From: Calliopum simillimum
Lineage: Eukaryota; Arthropoda; Insecta; Diptera; Lauxaniidae
NCBI GenBank assembly: GCA_951812925.1
Contig: OX638368.1
Coordinates: 11,549,994-11,613,993, forward strand
Length of the DNA stretch: 64,000 nt
Direction of reading: 5' to 3'
The notes beneath the pieces were generated by a model that saw nothing but the letters and a program-made list of their open reading frames with translations, had not been told where the DNA came from and made no database searches. Positions 46,063 through 58,800 of the stretch are shown in pieces (position 1 is the stretch's first letter; each line of letters begins with the position of its first letter). Position numbers and translations under genes: made by a program.

Positions 46063-47709
46063 TTGTATCTGTTGACCATTAGGAAACTTATCGAAGAATA
46101 TTTTTGTACAACACTTTGACCCAGTTTTAAGAAAAAACGTCAGAAAACCCACTAAAGGTAATTGCATGAGATATGTTAAAAAAATGTCTTTCTTTGCGTT
46201 CATTATATTTCCAAATATAAAGCTATAATCTAAAGAAAGGGACTTATTAAGAAAATTATGTTCTTTGGCTGATTTTATGAAAAACAAAAACAATACCCAT
46301 AACTTTTATTGATATAAGTATGAGATATAATTTTTTTTTGTATATTTACTTTGAATCAAGATAAAAAATTGGAGGTATCATCTAACTTATTTTTAGAATG
46401 ATTTGAAATAAAAACCGCATTATAAATAACATGATTTTGCATGAAATTAAAAAAACTTAGCTCACTTTTTTGACACCAACTTTCAGATTTTCATAGAACT
46501 TAGAATATTAATGTTATTTTTATATTTTTTTTTTTTTTTTTTTGAATCAATCTATTGTGTATGTTCTAATTTTCCTTCTTTAAGTGTACTAACATAATTC
46601 AGAAGAAGCGCTAAAAATTAGAGAAAATAACTTTTTTGCAACAGTCTAATTGTGAACGTATATACCTACATTTATGTATTCCTAAAACGACAATGTCATG
46701 TTTCATATTACATAGCAATTAAAGTTAATAAACACTTATTAATTAATTGTTATAGTATACTCATATGTACATACATATGTATTCTCCTAATAACAAAATA
46801 TTATGTTCTTGCTTTCTCATATTCGCGCATAATTTTGTTTATTTTGTTACTTACAGTGATGCCAGACATTGACTTTCTACACAAGATGTTGAAGTGATGT
46901 TATGAAATATGGTCTCCAAATTATCGTTACTTCTATGCGAGTCTAAAAATTATCAAATCGAATGAAAGTTATTGCATATTTTAAAAATTTTAAAGGAACC
47001 TAAAATGAAGTGTCATAGGTCCTATTCGATTTTGTTTGTGAAAAATCATAAAATGTTATAAAGTTATTTTACTTATGTAAGTTGAATCAGACAAAAAAAA
47101 AAAAAAAAAAAATTAGAGATGTTAAATAACATTATGAAAAATGAGGAAAGTGATTGAAATCTGAGATTCTTCGAAAACCATCAGAGAGTGACTTCATATC
47201 TGGAAATTTTTTTTTAACATTAATTTTCCCTCACACCAGCCTATATACAAGATGATCAGACTCGAAATGCTTTGATGGCGGTTCCAGAGGCTCCTTTTAA
47301 AATTCGTTGATAAAATATTCACAACAGTTACCACTCAATGTTGCAATAGTGTCAGATCTTGTCAAATATAACCCTGGTTTTAAGCAATCGGACCATTTAA
47401 AAACTTTTTGTGACATAATTTTATGTTTTGATATGTTGGCCATGACTTTTTCAAACTCGATGCAGCAAACCAACGAAAAAACACCATCTGTCATACCACA
47501 AAGTGTGACTTTTCGCATTTTAGTTTATCGATAAACGGAGGGTTAACTATAATCTCAAAAATCAACACAACACACCTAATCTGTAGTGAATTCAAAACCG
47601 TGGAAGAATTTCCCACGCCGCAAATACTTTTTAAGTAACGATAAAAAGAATGGCGCTTGACATGCATATTTTTGTGTGACACATTGTACATAATAAAAAA
47701 AAAAAAAAA
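46063..47709. other. Intergenic, nothing recognised
   Basis: AT-rich DNA with poly-A runs. A GTACATACATATGTATTCTC word near 46765 may be a minimal RTE 3' tail. Confidence 0.4.
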
Positions 47710-48015
47710 GTGAAAGTTACTTTAATATTTTGCAACTAAGACAGGTGAAATTAATTGCAAATTTTACAATATTAACAACGACAAAATACTTGGTCACACA
47801 GAGCTGGTAAGAGGATAGAGCACACAAAGAAAGACAAAAAGCTGACTGACACCGACTTCATGTTTTTTGTTTTCTTTTCATTTGACATTTGTCATTGTAC
47901 CAAGGATGATATATATGAGCTTTTCTATTTTGTACCAAAAAGCAAAATAGTACTAAAACTGTGCAAAAAGTAGTAAAATTATTTAATACATTTGTGGTAA
48001 AATTTTTACCATTGG
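47710..48015 (+). repeat. Dispersed repeat, copy 3
   Basis: Plus-strand relative of 27555-27920, with TATTAACAACGACAAAATAC, GAGCTTTTCTATTTTGTACC and ACTAAAACTGTGCAAAAAGT. Confidence 0.78.
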
Positions 48016-49190
48016 GCGATTCTAGTTTAAATAAAACTACCACAGAAAAGAACTTTTTCTTAACAATTTTACGAAAAATGCGAAAAAAAAGTCGACCACA
48101 CGCGATTATACGTTTCGTCACTCACAGCGGAAAAAATCATATTTGGTGCATGAGAGCAACACATCCCTTGTTTTTTATGTTTTCTGACTGGATAAAACAT
48201 ATGACGTCCGCAAGTTCTTATCCGAATCGGAGATATGTGACTATGCCACATTACAAAACTATATCACAATCACATCACCTCCCCTTATTTTTTTAATTTT
48301 AGAGATAATTCTGTGGCCTTTTCATATCAAACATCAAACTTTGTCCAAGCAAGTGCATAAGTGGGAATAACGCAATAAATTTTTTATTTCATTGAGGTCT
48401 TCACTAAAATAAAATTAATTGTTTGTTAGTGAACTTTTTTCACTAACACTGAATAAATTTCTTAATGGTGATAATCTTTCTACTGACACAAAATTTAGTG
48501 AGAAACAAAATGTACGAGACTTAAACATAGAGACACCTAAATTGATGTGATATGCAAAAGAACCAAAATTTTACAGAAAATACTTGAGGTTTTTCATATT
48601 GAGTCCTAACCGCCAAAAATACTTAACAGGTACGATTTCAGATTTTCGTTTTTTGATAGAAATCGATAACCCACGACCATATGAGTCTTGCCTTAAAATT
48701 TCATAACTGTAGAAAATACTATTACGAAGTTATAGCGTAAACAATTTTGACTTTTATACTGAGTACAATGTATGGAAAAGAAATTCAAAAAAGGCTTCTA
48801 CTGTAAAATTAATTTTTTGTCGGTTGAGTGTTTTTTGCGGTTAGGGCTCGATATATGTGCTTATCTCGTAAGATGGATGTTTTAGTTAAATACCCCCAAA
48901 ATAAAACAAAATTCTACAATCTGTCATCCCTGCTTATTAATGATAATTACTTTGCGCTCTCTCTCTCTTTTAATTTTGTTTTTTTTTTTTTTTTTGTTGT
49001 CTATTTTATGCCGCTCTTTCGCAAACAGAATTTCGGCTATTTGGTTAAAGTGAAACTAAAAAATTCTGATCATTGTTATGAAGGAGAGATAAAGAAATGC
49101 GGGAAAACATTGGAATCAAGAAACGCCGGAATTCTGTGTTTTGTATTCAACGCGTGTCAATACTGACACGCAAATAAATATTACTGTTTA
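48016..49190. other. Intergenic region upstream of gene B
   Basis: No gene or named element is recognised. The 112-codon frame at 48828-49166 lacks domain motifs. Confidence 0.4.
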
Positions 49191-49194
49191 TATT

Positions 49195-49285
49195 TTTTGT
49201 TGTTATTGTTGTTTTTGTTCTTGTTTTTATTGTTGTTTTTGTTGCTGATATTGTTATTTTTGTTTTTGTTGCTGATATTGTTGTT
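49195..49285. repeat. (GTT)n-type simple repeat
   Basis: Imperfect TTGTTGTTTTTGTTGCTGATA runs about 450 bp upstream of the gene B start. Confidence 0.8.
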
Positions 49286-49663
49286 GTAAACATACATATA
49301 TCATATTAAATAGTTTGTTATCTTTTGTAAATCATTTGTTTTCGTTAGAGCTTTTTTGCTTGATTATTTCGAATTTGTAGTGCTACGAAAAATTCTCACT
49401 CTCTCGAGAATTATATACATTTGACGCTGAAAATCTACATGAGAATTCTACAAAAAAACACTATAGAAATTATAGTTATATGTATTCTATGGGCTAAAAA
49501 AAAAGCTTTGATAATTTAAAACTAACAAAATTTGCTTTGGGTAGCGCATTTCGCTGGAACTATTCATACAATACGGACGTTTGAAATTTGAAGTGGAATA
49601 ATAAATACTATACGTTATAAAAAAAAAAAATTTGTGATATCATATTGAAGTAATTATATATAA

Positions 49664-49673
49664 TATATAAAAG
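49664..49673 (+). promoter_or_regulatory. TATA box of AOX gene B
   Basis: TATATAAAAG lies 65 bp upstream of the start codon, so transcription would begin near 49695 with a leader of about 40 nt. No N-terminal exons or comparable promoter were found before the second C-terminal cassette. Confidence 0.55.
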
Positions 49674-49737
49674 CAATTATTATCATTTCGATTAAATTTG
49701 AAGAAGCAGCAGTAAAAGAAATAAATCATTTCTCAGC

Positions 49738-52700
49738 ATGACAACGCAATTTTCGATTAATGGCAAACCGTATACGGGTAAGTTTGTGAAACACTGAAAT
49801 TTTACCGATTCTTTCTAATACCTATCTTCAATTTATTTAAATATTTTTCAATTTTCATTTTAGTTGACCTAACGAAATTGCCCATTGACATATCATTGAA
49901 CACTTTCATACGCGAACATGCTGGTCTACCGGCTACCAAATTCATGTGTCAAGAAGGTGGTTGCGGTGTTTGCGTTTGTGCTGTAACCGGCAAGCATCCG
50001 GCGAGTGGTGAAGTGCATACCTGGGCCGTGAATTCGGTGAGTAAAATAATAATTTTAAATAGAGTTTTTTTAGAGGTGTATTAATGGAGGGTGCTCAGTG
50101 GGCTCCACACCCTCTCACTCTGAAACTTTAAAGCAACAGAGCTTATCGGCCACCAACGCCTCCCCCCTTGAAAAATATTCCAACTTACGCCGCTGCAACA
50201 TATATCACACTTTAAGTAGTCATTCTATTAAATTATTATTAAACTTTTAAGTGTTATACTTTGAGATTATAAGCCAGAACGAAATAAATCACTTGCATTT
50301 ACAACAATAACAACTTAAACTATTAAAAAGCCCCCTTCCCCCTACACAAAAAAAAAAACTTTCGGTTATATAAGTCGCCCAGAAATTTCACAAACTCAAA
50401 GGATCTTAGGCAAGTGTGTAGATAAGATAACTATTTTTTTTTTTTCTTATTGATAAACGTACTTACATAATTCCTTTATCATTAGTTTTGAATATGACAT
50501 AAAGGGCAGACCATAAGCTAATGCAAAAATTCGTTGCAGATTGAATCGTAGAAAGTCCCGAACAATTTCTGTTTTCCTCAAAATTTATACTTAAACACAA
50601 ATGATAGAGTAAATGCTTGCAGAAACGTCAATACTTTCCTTGTTACAATATCCATTTCTTTTCCAATGAAACAAGGAGTTCGGAAAAAGCTTTTCTTGTA
50701 TTTTCTCATATCTTCTCAAAAATTTCGCCAAAATTTTAACTGTCGCAGTAGTTGAGTGTTATGAAGAAACAAAAATGACGTGTCCCTTAATTTTTAACTT
50801 TCTGAATCCACTATTTTCTGATTCCTTAAAAAGCAGAAAACTTTCAGCAGTGACAATATGACACGGACTGCAAGATTCCATTTAGTGAACAATCATTGCG
50901 GTCAAATCTGTTTATCTATAGATAATTTTGAAAGTGTACTCAGGCAGAAAAAAGTATTAAATGACGTCAAGCGTAAGTGTCACTACTGTCCCTATCATAT
51001 AAGCACTCATACTTTGAAAGAAACATAATAAGTGTAGAGTACTGAAAACTGATTCCACTCAAAATATCGAAAAAAAAAACTAACAAAAAAAAAGCATCCA
51101 ATGAAAAACATCCAAAAATAAAAAAAAACCCAAAAAAAAAAATATCCGAAAATAAAAACATCCGAAATTAAAAACATCCAAAAATAAAAACATCCAATAA
51201 AAAAAACATCTAATAAAAAAAAGTCCAACATTCATTTTCCATCAAAATAATTTAACTCAATTCAATCAAATCGATGATTTTTTATTTCGATTTTTATTTT
51301 TGGGCATTTTTTTATTGGATGTTTTTCATTGGATTTTTTTTTTTTTTTTTTTGATATTTTTGGTAATCACTCTGAAAACTATACACTTGCACCACAAGAA
51401 CTTAAAACAATGTGGTACATATATCATTAGGTACTGACTCCTATCATATCTTTGCAAAAACAATGTCATTATTGTCCCTTTTACATTTTCTGCTTGCTTC
51501 GAAATTTAAAAAAAAAAAAAAATGTTTACAAGAAAATTTACTTCTATGAAAACTTTTTCAATAACTTAAACTCTCAATGAAATTTTCTCTTTAAAGTGTC
51601 TCACGCTTCTGAATAGCTGTACCGATTTAGCCATCACCACCGCCGAAGGCATTGGCAATAAACGCAACGGTTATCATGCGATACAAAAACGTTTGGCCAA
51701 AATGAATGGCACACAATGTGGCTACTGCTCACCAGGTTTTGTTATGAATATGTATGCACTCTTGCAGGCAAATGGCGGTAAACTGACCATGGAAGAGGTG
51801 GAAAACTCTTTTGGCGGCAACATTTGTCGCTGTACCGGCTATCGTCCAATACTTGATGCTATGAAATCGTTTGCCGTTGATAGTAATATCAGCATACCCG
51901 ATGAATGTCGTGACATTGAAGATTTGGCCCAAAAGACATGTCCAAAAACTGGTGAAAAATGCAGCGGTAGTTGTGGTAGCGCAAAACGCAGCGCACTCTC
52001 CTATGCCGATGGTAGTCAATGGTATTGGGCCAAAACACTTGGTGATATATTTGATGCATTTGCAAAATTGGGTAAGGCACCATATACACTCATTGCCGGC
52101 AATACAGCACATGGTGTATATCGTCGTACACCAGAGATTAAACATTTCGTTGATATCAACGGTGTCGCTTCATTAAGCGGTCATACGTTGACCTCTAGCT
52201 CTTTAACGCTGGGTGGTAATTTAAGCCTCACCGAAACGATGGAGATTTTCAAGGAAGCAGCACAGAAACCTGGTTTCGAGTATTGTCAACAATTGTGGCA
52301 GCATTTTGATTTGATTGCAAATGTGCCAGTTAGAAATGTAAGTATGCGAATGGATTTTAGTGACAAAAATTTCAAGTGGCATTTTTATCGTTATCATGGC
52401 TTAGACTTGATAAGATAAGTGTATTTTATCGTTATCAATTAAGCAAATATTTATTGAGTATTTGCTAGACCTTTCTTATGTTTGACCATGTTGGACAGCA
52501 TTATAATTTTGTTGTGAAATTGCGACATTTCTATTTTATCTCTTAATGAGTTGCTGTATTATTGATTAGAAAGTCGGTAATGTTTGCTTAGGAGTCATTT
52601 ACACACAAAAATAATCGACTGTGATTTGAAAGCTTTAAGCTCATTAGTTTGTTGTACATAATGAATACATTCGTTTTAATATACAAATAACATAGTGTGA

Positions 52701-55700
52701 ATGATAATCTTGTTATCAGGCTGACTTGTATTGTTGATATTACTTACAATGAGTTTGTTCACTATTTTACGTAGTGTATACAGTGGTGCACAAACATTTG
52801 GAAAAACAAAACTTCAATTTAAATTGAAACTAAATCGTAATGTCCTAGATATTAAAGACAACTAAGACAATGTTGAAAATGATGATAGTAAATATGGTCG
52901 AAATTAAGTTTCATCATTCATAATTTATTTTTTTTTTTTCGTTTCGAGAAAAAACCAATGGCTAAGTTTTGATTCTCCTGAAGGCACATTTTTGCAAAAA
53001 AAAATATACATTCCTCATAATTTTTTTTTTTTTTTTCACAAAATAGATGCCCGAATTTGCGTTAAAAAGAAAGAACATGTTCTTGCTAAAATTTTGGCGT
53101 AAAAAAATTATGTACAGGGTGTATTGCATGGGGTTACAAAGCTTCTGGGAGGTGATAAAGAAGGCCTAGACTAACAAAAAATTGCATTAGACGGGGGGTC
53201 TAAAATGTACCCCTGAGGAGTAATAGGGTTAGACTGATTTTGAGACTTGTTTCAGAAAAAATGTTTTCTTGGATCACCCTAACGTTTTAAAGAAAACGAT
53301 TCTATGGTGAATTACATACATTTTCTGAAAGCTCTTACATTTATCTAACACTTTGCGATAAAAATGTTTTCTCTAAAACGTTAAAGTGATCCAAGAAAAA
53401 TTTTTTTTTTTTCTGAAACAAGTCAGAAAATCAGTTTTAACCCTTTAACTCCTCAGGTGTACATTTTAGACCCCCCTGCGGGAGAAATTTTTTTGTTAAT
53501 TTAGGCCTGCTCTTACACCTCCCAGAAGATTCTTAGCTATCCAATACACCTTGTATTTCTTTTTGTTGTATATATAATATTCGGCTCCTAAAATCGAGTT
53601 TTTTAGGTTTTTTTATTACAGAAAACGCTATTTTCGGACATATGGCGCAGTGCAGTTTACTTTTTCCAACATTTTGGAAAACCCCTTAGCTTCCCTCTTT
53701 AACCATATATTTAACTTATTTAAATGGATCGTTACCTTCCGAAATATCAAGCATCGATGTAAAAGTATAAAAAATTCATATAAAGGACTTAGTACATTAA
53801 ATTTTTTATAGATTTAAGTTCCCTTTCTTCAATGGATGATGTCTCGGAAAGTAGTAATCCAATTGAAAAATTTAAAGGTTAAGGGAAGAAGCTTATGGCT
53901 ATTTGAAGCCGTTGGCAAAAGTAAACTTTACTTACGGTGACCAATCGTCTTGTATTTCCGGGGACAGTTCTGTATTTCAGCTACCTGTTCCGGAATTAAT
54001 TTAAGAAATACGGAAAAATGTATTGGTCCCCGATTTCCCTCGACAGTCCCCGATTTTTTTTCGCACAAATCTTGTTTTGTCCCCCAAATTTGGTCACACA
54101 GACATGGACACCATAACTATAATACTTCTTGGATGTGCTCCATATGACTGAAAATAGTGTTTTCTGCACTTTAAATCAAGGATAACTTTGATCTCAGACC
54201 TGATAGGACAAAAATATTAACCTGATTCGAAATCAGCGACCCCAATGTAGTCCAAAAAAGTTGAATTGAGATTTTCGCGATGCATAGTGTAATTGGTCAA
54301 AAAAAAAAAAAAAAAAAATTTTAAAAAGTTCCAGTTGAGTGCAAGCGTTTCTAGGATTCCATGTAAGTATTTTAAATTAAAATTTGTTAAGTTGTTTATT
54401 TGTGTTGTCTGAAAAAACGGATTCTAATAAGTTTAAAACAAAACGGTGATTTTCTTTATGACGTAATTAGGTGCATAAATTTTGTGCGAGTGATCGTAAC
54501 TCCATGGCTATCACGCAATTAGGAAAAATAAGAGACATTTTGTTTTCGAAATTTAACTATTGATCGGTCGTAAATAAACTAGATATTTATTTGTCATGAA
54601 ATAAGCAAACTTTTGTGAGTGTAGCGACATAATTACGGCCTAACATTTTCTCTTTGAAAACCATAAATAAATGCGAAAAATTTGAACAATTATTCAAAAA
54701 TTCTTATATATTATTTGTGTATAAGAGTTATTGTACATACAGGGTGTATTGCATGAGATTGCACAGCTTGTAGGAGGTGATAGAGGAGGCCTAGACTAAC
54801 AAAAAATTTAACTTGGAGAGGGGGGGGCTAAAATGTACCCTTGAGGTGTTATAGGGTTGAAACTCATTTTCTGACTTGTTTCACAAAGAAAAATTTTCTT
54901 GGATCACCCTAACGTTTTAGAGAAAACTTTTTTATAGCGAAGTTTTAGCACATTGCAAGAGCTTTTAGATAATGTGTATCATTTATGGGGTTTGAAAGAA
55001 TTTTGCAAAGTTCTGGACGTATAAAGTTGATATTTTAATTTTTTTTCCCCATTTTGTGACTTTCACGGCCATTCTAGTATGAAAAAGGTTCTATTAATAT
55101 ACTCTTTTATAATTTTTTTGAAATTCTCGGTACATTTCCTTCAATTCCATGGTACATTTGTTATACCAATTTTTTAATTTGAGGTCGGAAAAAAATACTC
55201 TTTTCTACGTAACACATGAAGTATGCTTCATACAACAAAGACAATTGAGACAAAAAAAATATATATATAAAAGACAATAAAGACAGTAAAATTAATGTGG
55301 ACAGTAAGGAAAGTTAAGACAAATATAACAATATAGAAAATAACCACAATAAAACAATACATTACCCATTCATTTTATTTTACCCTAGTCGGGAACCTTG
55401 GCGGGCAACTTGGCAATTAAGCATCAACATCCTGAATTTCCATCAGATATTTATATCGTTTTTGAAGCACTCGCCGTACAGGTCATACTCAATGTAAGTG
55501 CCAGTGAGCAGACCACCGTCTCGTTAAATGAATTCTTACAAACACCGTTGGAAAAGAAGATCATCAGCGGTTTTGTGCTGCGCAATTATCCACGTCAAAA
55601 GTATATATTCGGTTCTTACAAGGTGAGTCTTGCAGTCGCTTTGATTACATAAACTAATCCTGCTGTACCAACAGATTATGCCGCGTGCACAAAATGCACA

Positions 55701-58409
55701 TGCCTATGTCAATGCCGCTTTCCTGGTCAACATTGAGAAACCCAGCAACCGTGTTATATCTTCACGTATTTGCTTTGGTGGAATTGACGCTGATTATGTG
55801 CATGCCGTACATATTGAGAAACTTCTCGCTGGCAAATCACTCTATGGGAATGATGTTGCTACGCAAATCTTCAGCGGTTTGCAGCAATCACTCAAGGCTA
55901 GCATTTCACCACCGGATGCATCACCCGAATATCGTCAATTGTTAGCACATGGTTTGTTGTATAAATTCCTTTTGGCAAACGCGCCCAAGGTAGCTGAGCC
56001 ATTTAAAAGTGGTGGTGAGCTTTTGAAACGCCCAGTTTCCTCAGGCAAGCAAACATACGAAACGATAGAAAAAAGTTTTCCAATCACCAAGCCCACTGAA
56101 AAGCATGAGGGACTTTTGCAAACTTCTGGTGAAGCAGCCTTTGCTAATGATTTGCCTGTACAAGCAAACCAAGTATGGGGCGCTTTTGTTACCGCCAAAA
56201 AAGTCGGTGCTACGGTCACCAATATCGATACGACGGCGGCATTTAAACTACCTGGTGTTGTGGCTTTTTTCTCTGCCAAGGATATACCTGGTGCTAATTC
56301 TGTGACTATTAATATGCCACTTTTCTTCCCCGCTGATGAAGAACTTTTTCTTACTGGTGCGGTTAAGTTCTATAATCAACCAGTTGGTATTATTGTCGCA
56401 GAATCCAATGCTTTGGCCAATCGTGCCGCTGAATTAGTTGAGTTGACCTATCAAGGTGGTAGCTCAGAGGTATTGCCCACCTTAGATGATGTTTTGGAAA
56501 GTGCTTGCGCCGATAGAATAGATCATAAAGCCAAGTCAACAATCAAAGAATTGAAATTTAATAGCGATAAAGTTGATGTCACTGGTAATGGTAAATTGGA
56601 TATGGGCTTGCAGTATCATTTCTTTATGGAACCACAGACAACAGTGGTGGTGCCTTTTGAAGGCGCTCTGCAAGTGCACTCCTCTACACAATGGATGGAT
56701 TTGGTACAAACGGTTATTGGTAATTTGGTAAAGATGAACTACAATGAGGTTCAAGTGAAAACACGCCGCGTCGGTGGTGGTTACGGTGGAAAAGCTACCA
56801 ATTGCTTGCCGGCGGCATGTGCCGCTGCCTTGGCTGCTTTCAAACTGAATCGGCCAGTACGTTTTGTGCAGACACTGGAGTCAATGATGGATACGTTGGG
56901 TAAACGTTGGCCCTGCCTAGTAAATTATGATTTCCATGTGCAGAAAAATGGTAAAATTGTTGCCTTGCAAACATCATTCTGGGAAGATGCTGGCTACAAT
57001 TCAAACGGTAGCCCCATGGGACATACACAATTGCTATCCAAGAATTGTTATGAGTTCAGTGACAACTTCAAGCTAGATGGTTACATGGTATTCACAGACT
57101 CGCCATCTAATTGTGCGTGCCGTGCCCCAGGATCAGTGGAAGGTATTGCTATCATAGAGAGCATTATCGAACATATTGCATTCGAGACGGGACTTGATCC
57201 ACTTGAGGTGCGTGTAGCAAATTTGCTACCAGGTCATAAGATGCATCAAATGTTGCCACATTTCATTGACTCGACTAAATACAAGCAACGTCGTCCTCAA
57301 ATTGAGTCATTTAATGAGAAAAACCGCTGGCGCAAACGTGGTCTAGGTCTATGTGTTATGGAATATCATATGGGTTACTTTGGGCAATATCCAGCAACGG
57401 TTGCTATATACCATGGCGATGGCACTGTTATTGTATCCCATGGAGGCATTGAAATGGGACAAGGCCTCAACACAAAAGTCGCACAAGTAATTGCACACGA
57501 CTTGGGCATTCCAATTGAGCTAATACGTGTCGAGGGCAGTAACACGTTGAATGGCGCCAACTCTATGGTAACTGGTGGCTCCATTGGCAGTGAACAGCTT
57601 TGCTTTGTAAGTATCCTGTGAAAAAACTGATGTTTCAGGAAAGTAATGAAATCATTGTTCTTTATACCTTTAAGGCTGTACGCAATTGCTGCAATACACT
57701 GAATGCACGCCTTAAGCCGGTCAAAGAATCGCTGAAAGATGCTTCTTGGAAACAGTTGGTTGAAACTGCTTATGAACAGAAAGTCAATTTACTCGCTAGC
57801 GATTATTGCAAACAAGATGATATGAATCCTTATACGGTTTGTGCTTTGGGTCTTATGGAAGTTGAAGTCGATATCCTCACCGGTAACTATCAACTCACGC
57901 GCGTCGATATACTCGAAGATGCTGGTGAGAGCTTAAATCCAAGCGTTGATATTGGACAAATTGAGGGTGCATTTGTTATGGGTCTGGGTTACTGGACCAG
58001 CGAACAATGTGTGGTTGATAAGCGCACGGGTGCATTGTTGACCAACCGTACATGGAGCTATAAGCCACCAGGTGCTAAAGATATTCCAATTGATTTCCGC
58101 ATTGAGATGTTACCAAATAGCGCTAATACTGCGGGTTTCATGCGTTCTAAAGGTATGTACTTTATAATGTTTATGTTGTGAAATAAAACAATGAATCTTG
58201 AAATGTTTTCTCTAATCTTTTATAAAGCAACTGGTGAACCTGCAATTTGCTTAGGTGTTGGTATTACCTTTGCTCTGGAACATGCATTACAATCGGCGCG
58301 CAAGGATGCTGGTCTGCCAAAGACCTGGATACCGTTGAGCGCTCCAATGACACCAGAAGTTGTATTGTTAAATTCTGGTCATAGCGCCAGTCAATTCAAA
58401 TTGGAATAA
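49738..58409 (+). CDS. AOX: Aldehyde oxidase gene B, form 1 (exons 1-3 plus proximal C-terminal cassette), 1259 aa
   Basis: Exons 49738-49777, 49864-50036, 51597-52337, 55389-55622, 55675-57606, 57675-58152 and 58228-58409. The start is set by MTTQFSINGKPY, which aligns with gene A residue for residue. 2Fe-2S ligands are Cys42, 47, 50, 72 and Cys112, 115, 148, 150. The FAD loop LIAGNTAHGVYRR begins at residue 236. The Mo domain has SSTQWMD, GGGYGGK ending at residue 769, and catalytic Glu1203 in KATGEP. At the bovine XDH Glu802-equivalent position it has Ala770, and at the Arg880-equivalent position His846, so it is an aldehyde oxidase rather than a xanthine dehydrogenase. Introns in the Mo part do not coincide with those of gene A. 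Every exon is open. It shares exons 1-3 with the next entry if that one is used. Confidence 0.95.
50037..51596 (+). other. Gene B intron 2
   Basis: 1560-bp intron with GT..AG ends. It contains an AAAAACATCC tandem run (51085-51235) with an inverted counterpart near 51295-51345. No other element is recognised. Confidence 0.7.
51085..51345. repeat. AAAAACATCC short tandem repeat with inverted counterpart
   Basis: About nine ACATCC-type words spaced roughly 13-16 bases apart on the plus strand are followed by TTATTGGATGTTTTTCATTG, its reverse complement. Together they could form a long imperfect hairpin in gene B intron 2. Confidence 0.7.
53112..53556. mobile_element. Foldback element in gene B intron 3
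   Basis: Ends TACAGGGTGTATTG and CAATACACCTTGTA. Arms of about 185 bp pair GGCCTAGACTAACAAAAAAT and ATCACCCTAACGTTTTAAAG with their diverged reverse complements. It is made of two head-to-head copies of the start of the repeat at 54737-55210. Confidence 0.82.
53936..54102. mobile_element. hAT-like MITE, about 167 bp
   Basis: GGTGACCAATCGTCTTGTAT followed by TTCCGGGGACAG at the left, and GTCCCCCAAATTTGGTCAC at the right. These ends match the GGTGACCA..TGGTCACC pattern with internal repeated 'tcccgtatt' words typical of a widespread insect hAT group. No clean 8-bp duplication was seen. Confidence 0.6.
54737..55210 (+). repeat. Intron-3 repeat, gene B copy
   Basis: Counterpart of 36480-36950, same orientation, ending 180 bp before exon 4. 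It starts ACAGGGTGTATTGCATGAGA and runs to GAAATTCTCGGTACATTTCC and AAAAAAATACTC. The second cassette (upstream of 59752) lacks it. Confidence 0.8.
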
Positions 58410-58493
58410 GCAAATACATATACATAAGTCTTGGTGCTGGTTACATTTTAGTATATGATGTTATTGTTATTATAAAATATAGTTATTTTCTGA

Positions 58494-58499
58494 AATAAA
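58494..58499 (+). terminator. Polyadenylation signal AATAAA after cassette 1
   Basis: Canonical AATAAA 84 nt after the cassette 1 stop. The same position after cassette 2 reads AATACA (62861-62866), a weaker variant. Confidence 0.65.
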
Positions 58500-58619
58500 T
58501 CCTTGTTAATCTTTAATAACGACCTTTGGGTTATGTTAGGTAGCACGTTACATGAACTACGGTTTCAAAGCTTAAAAAATTATACACGAACAAAGTTTTT
58601 TCAGATTTCTAGCGTAATA

Positions 58620-58800
58620 AACATTTTCACAAAAATGTGTCCGAAACGGTCATTTAAAATGCTCGGAGACACCTCAGGTCTTTTTCAAAATATATATTTG
58701 ACCATTCTCCATTGCTTGATGCAATACAATTTTTTTACAAAAATGGACCTAAAACGGTCACTGACAGGGCCCGGAGACAACTCCTCTGGAATTCTCTTTA
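58620..58800. repeat. Satellite monomers between the two cassettes
   Basis: About two CGGTCACT-family monomers (ACAAAAATG(T/G)(G/A)(T/C)CC..AAACGGTCA, CCCGGAGACA, TTGATGCAATACAATTTTTT), the same family as 32790-33265 and 63115-64000. The duplicated AOX segment resumes immediately after, near 58795. Confidence 0.82.
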
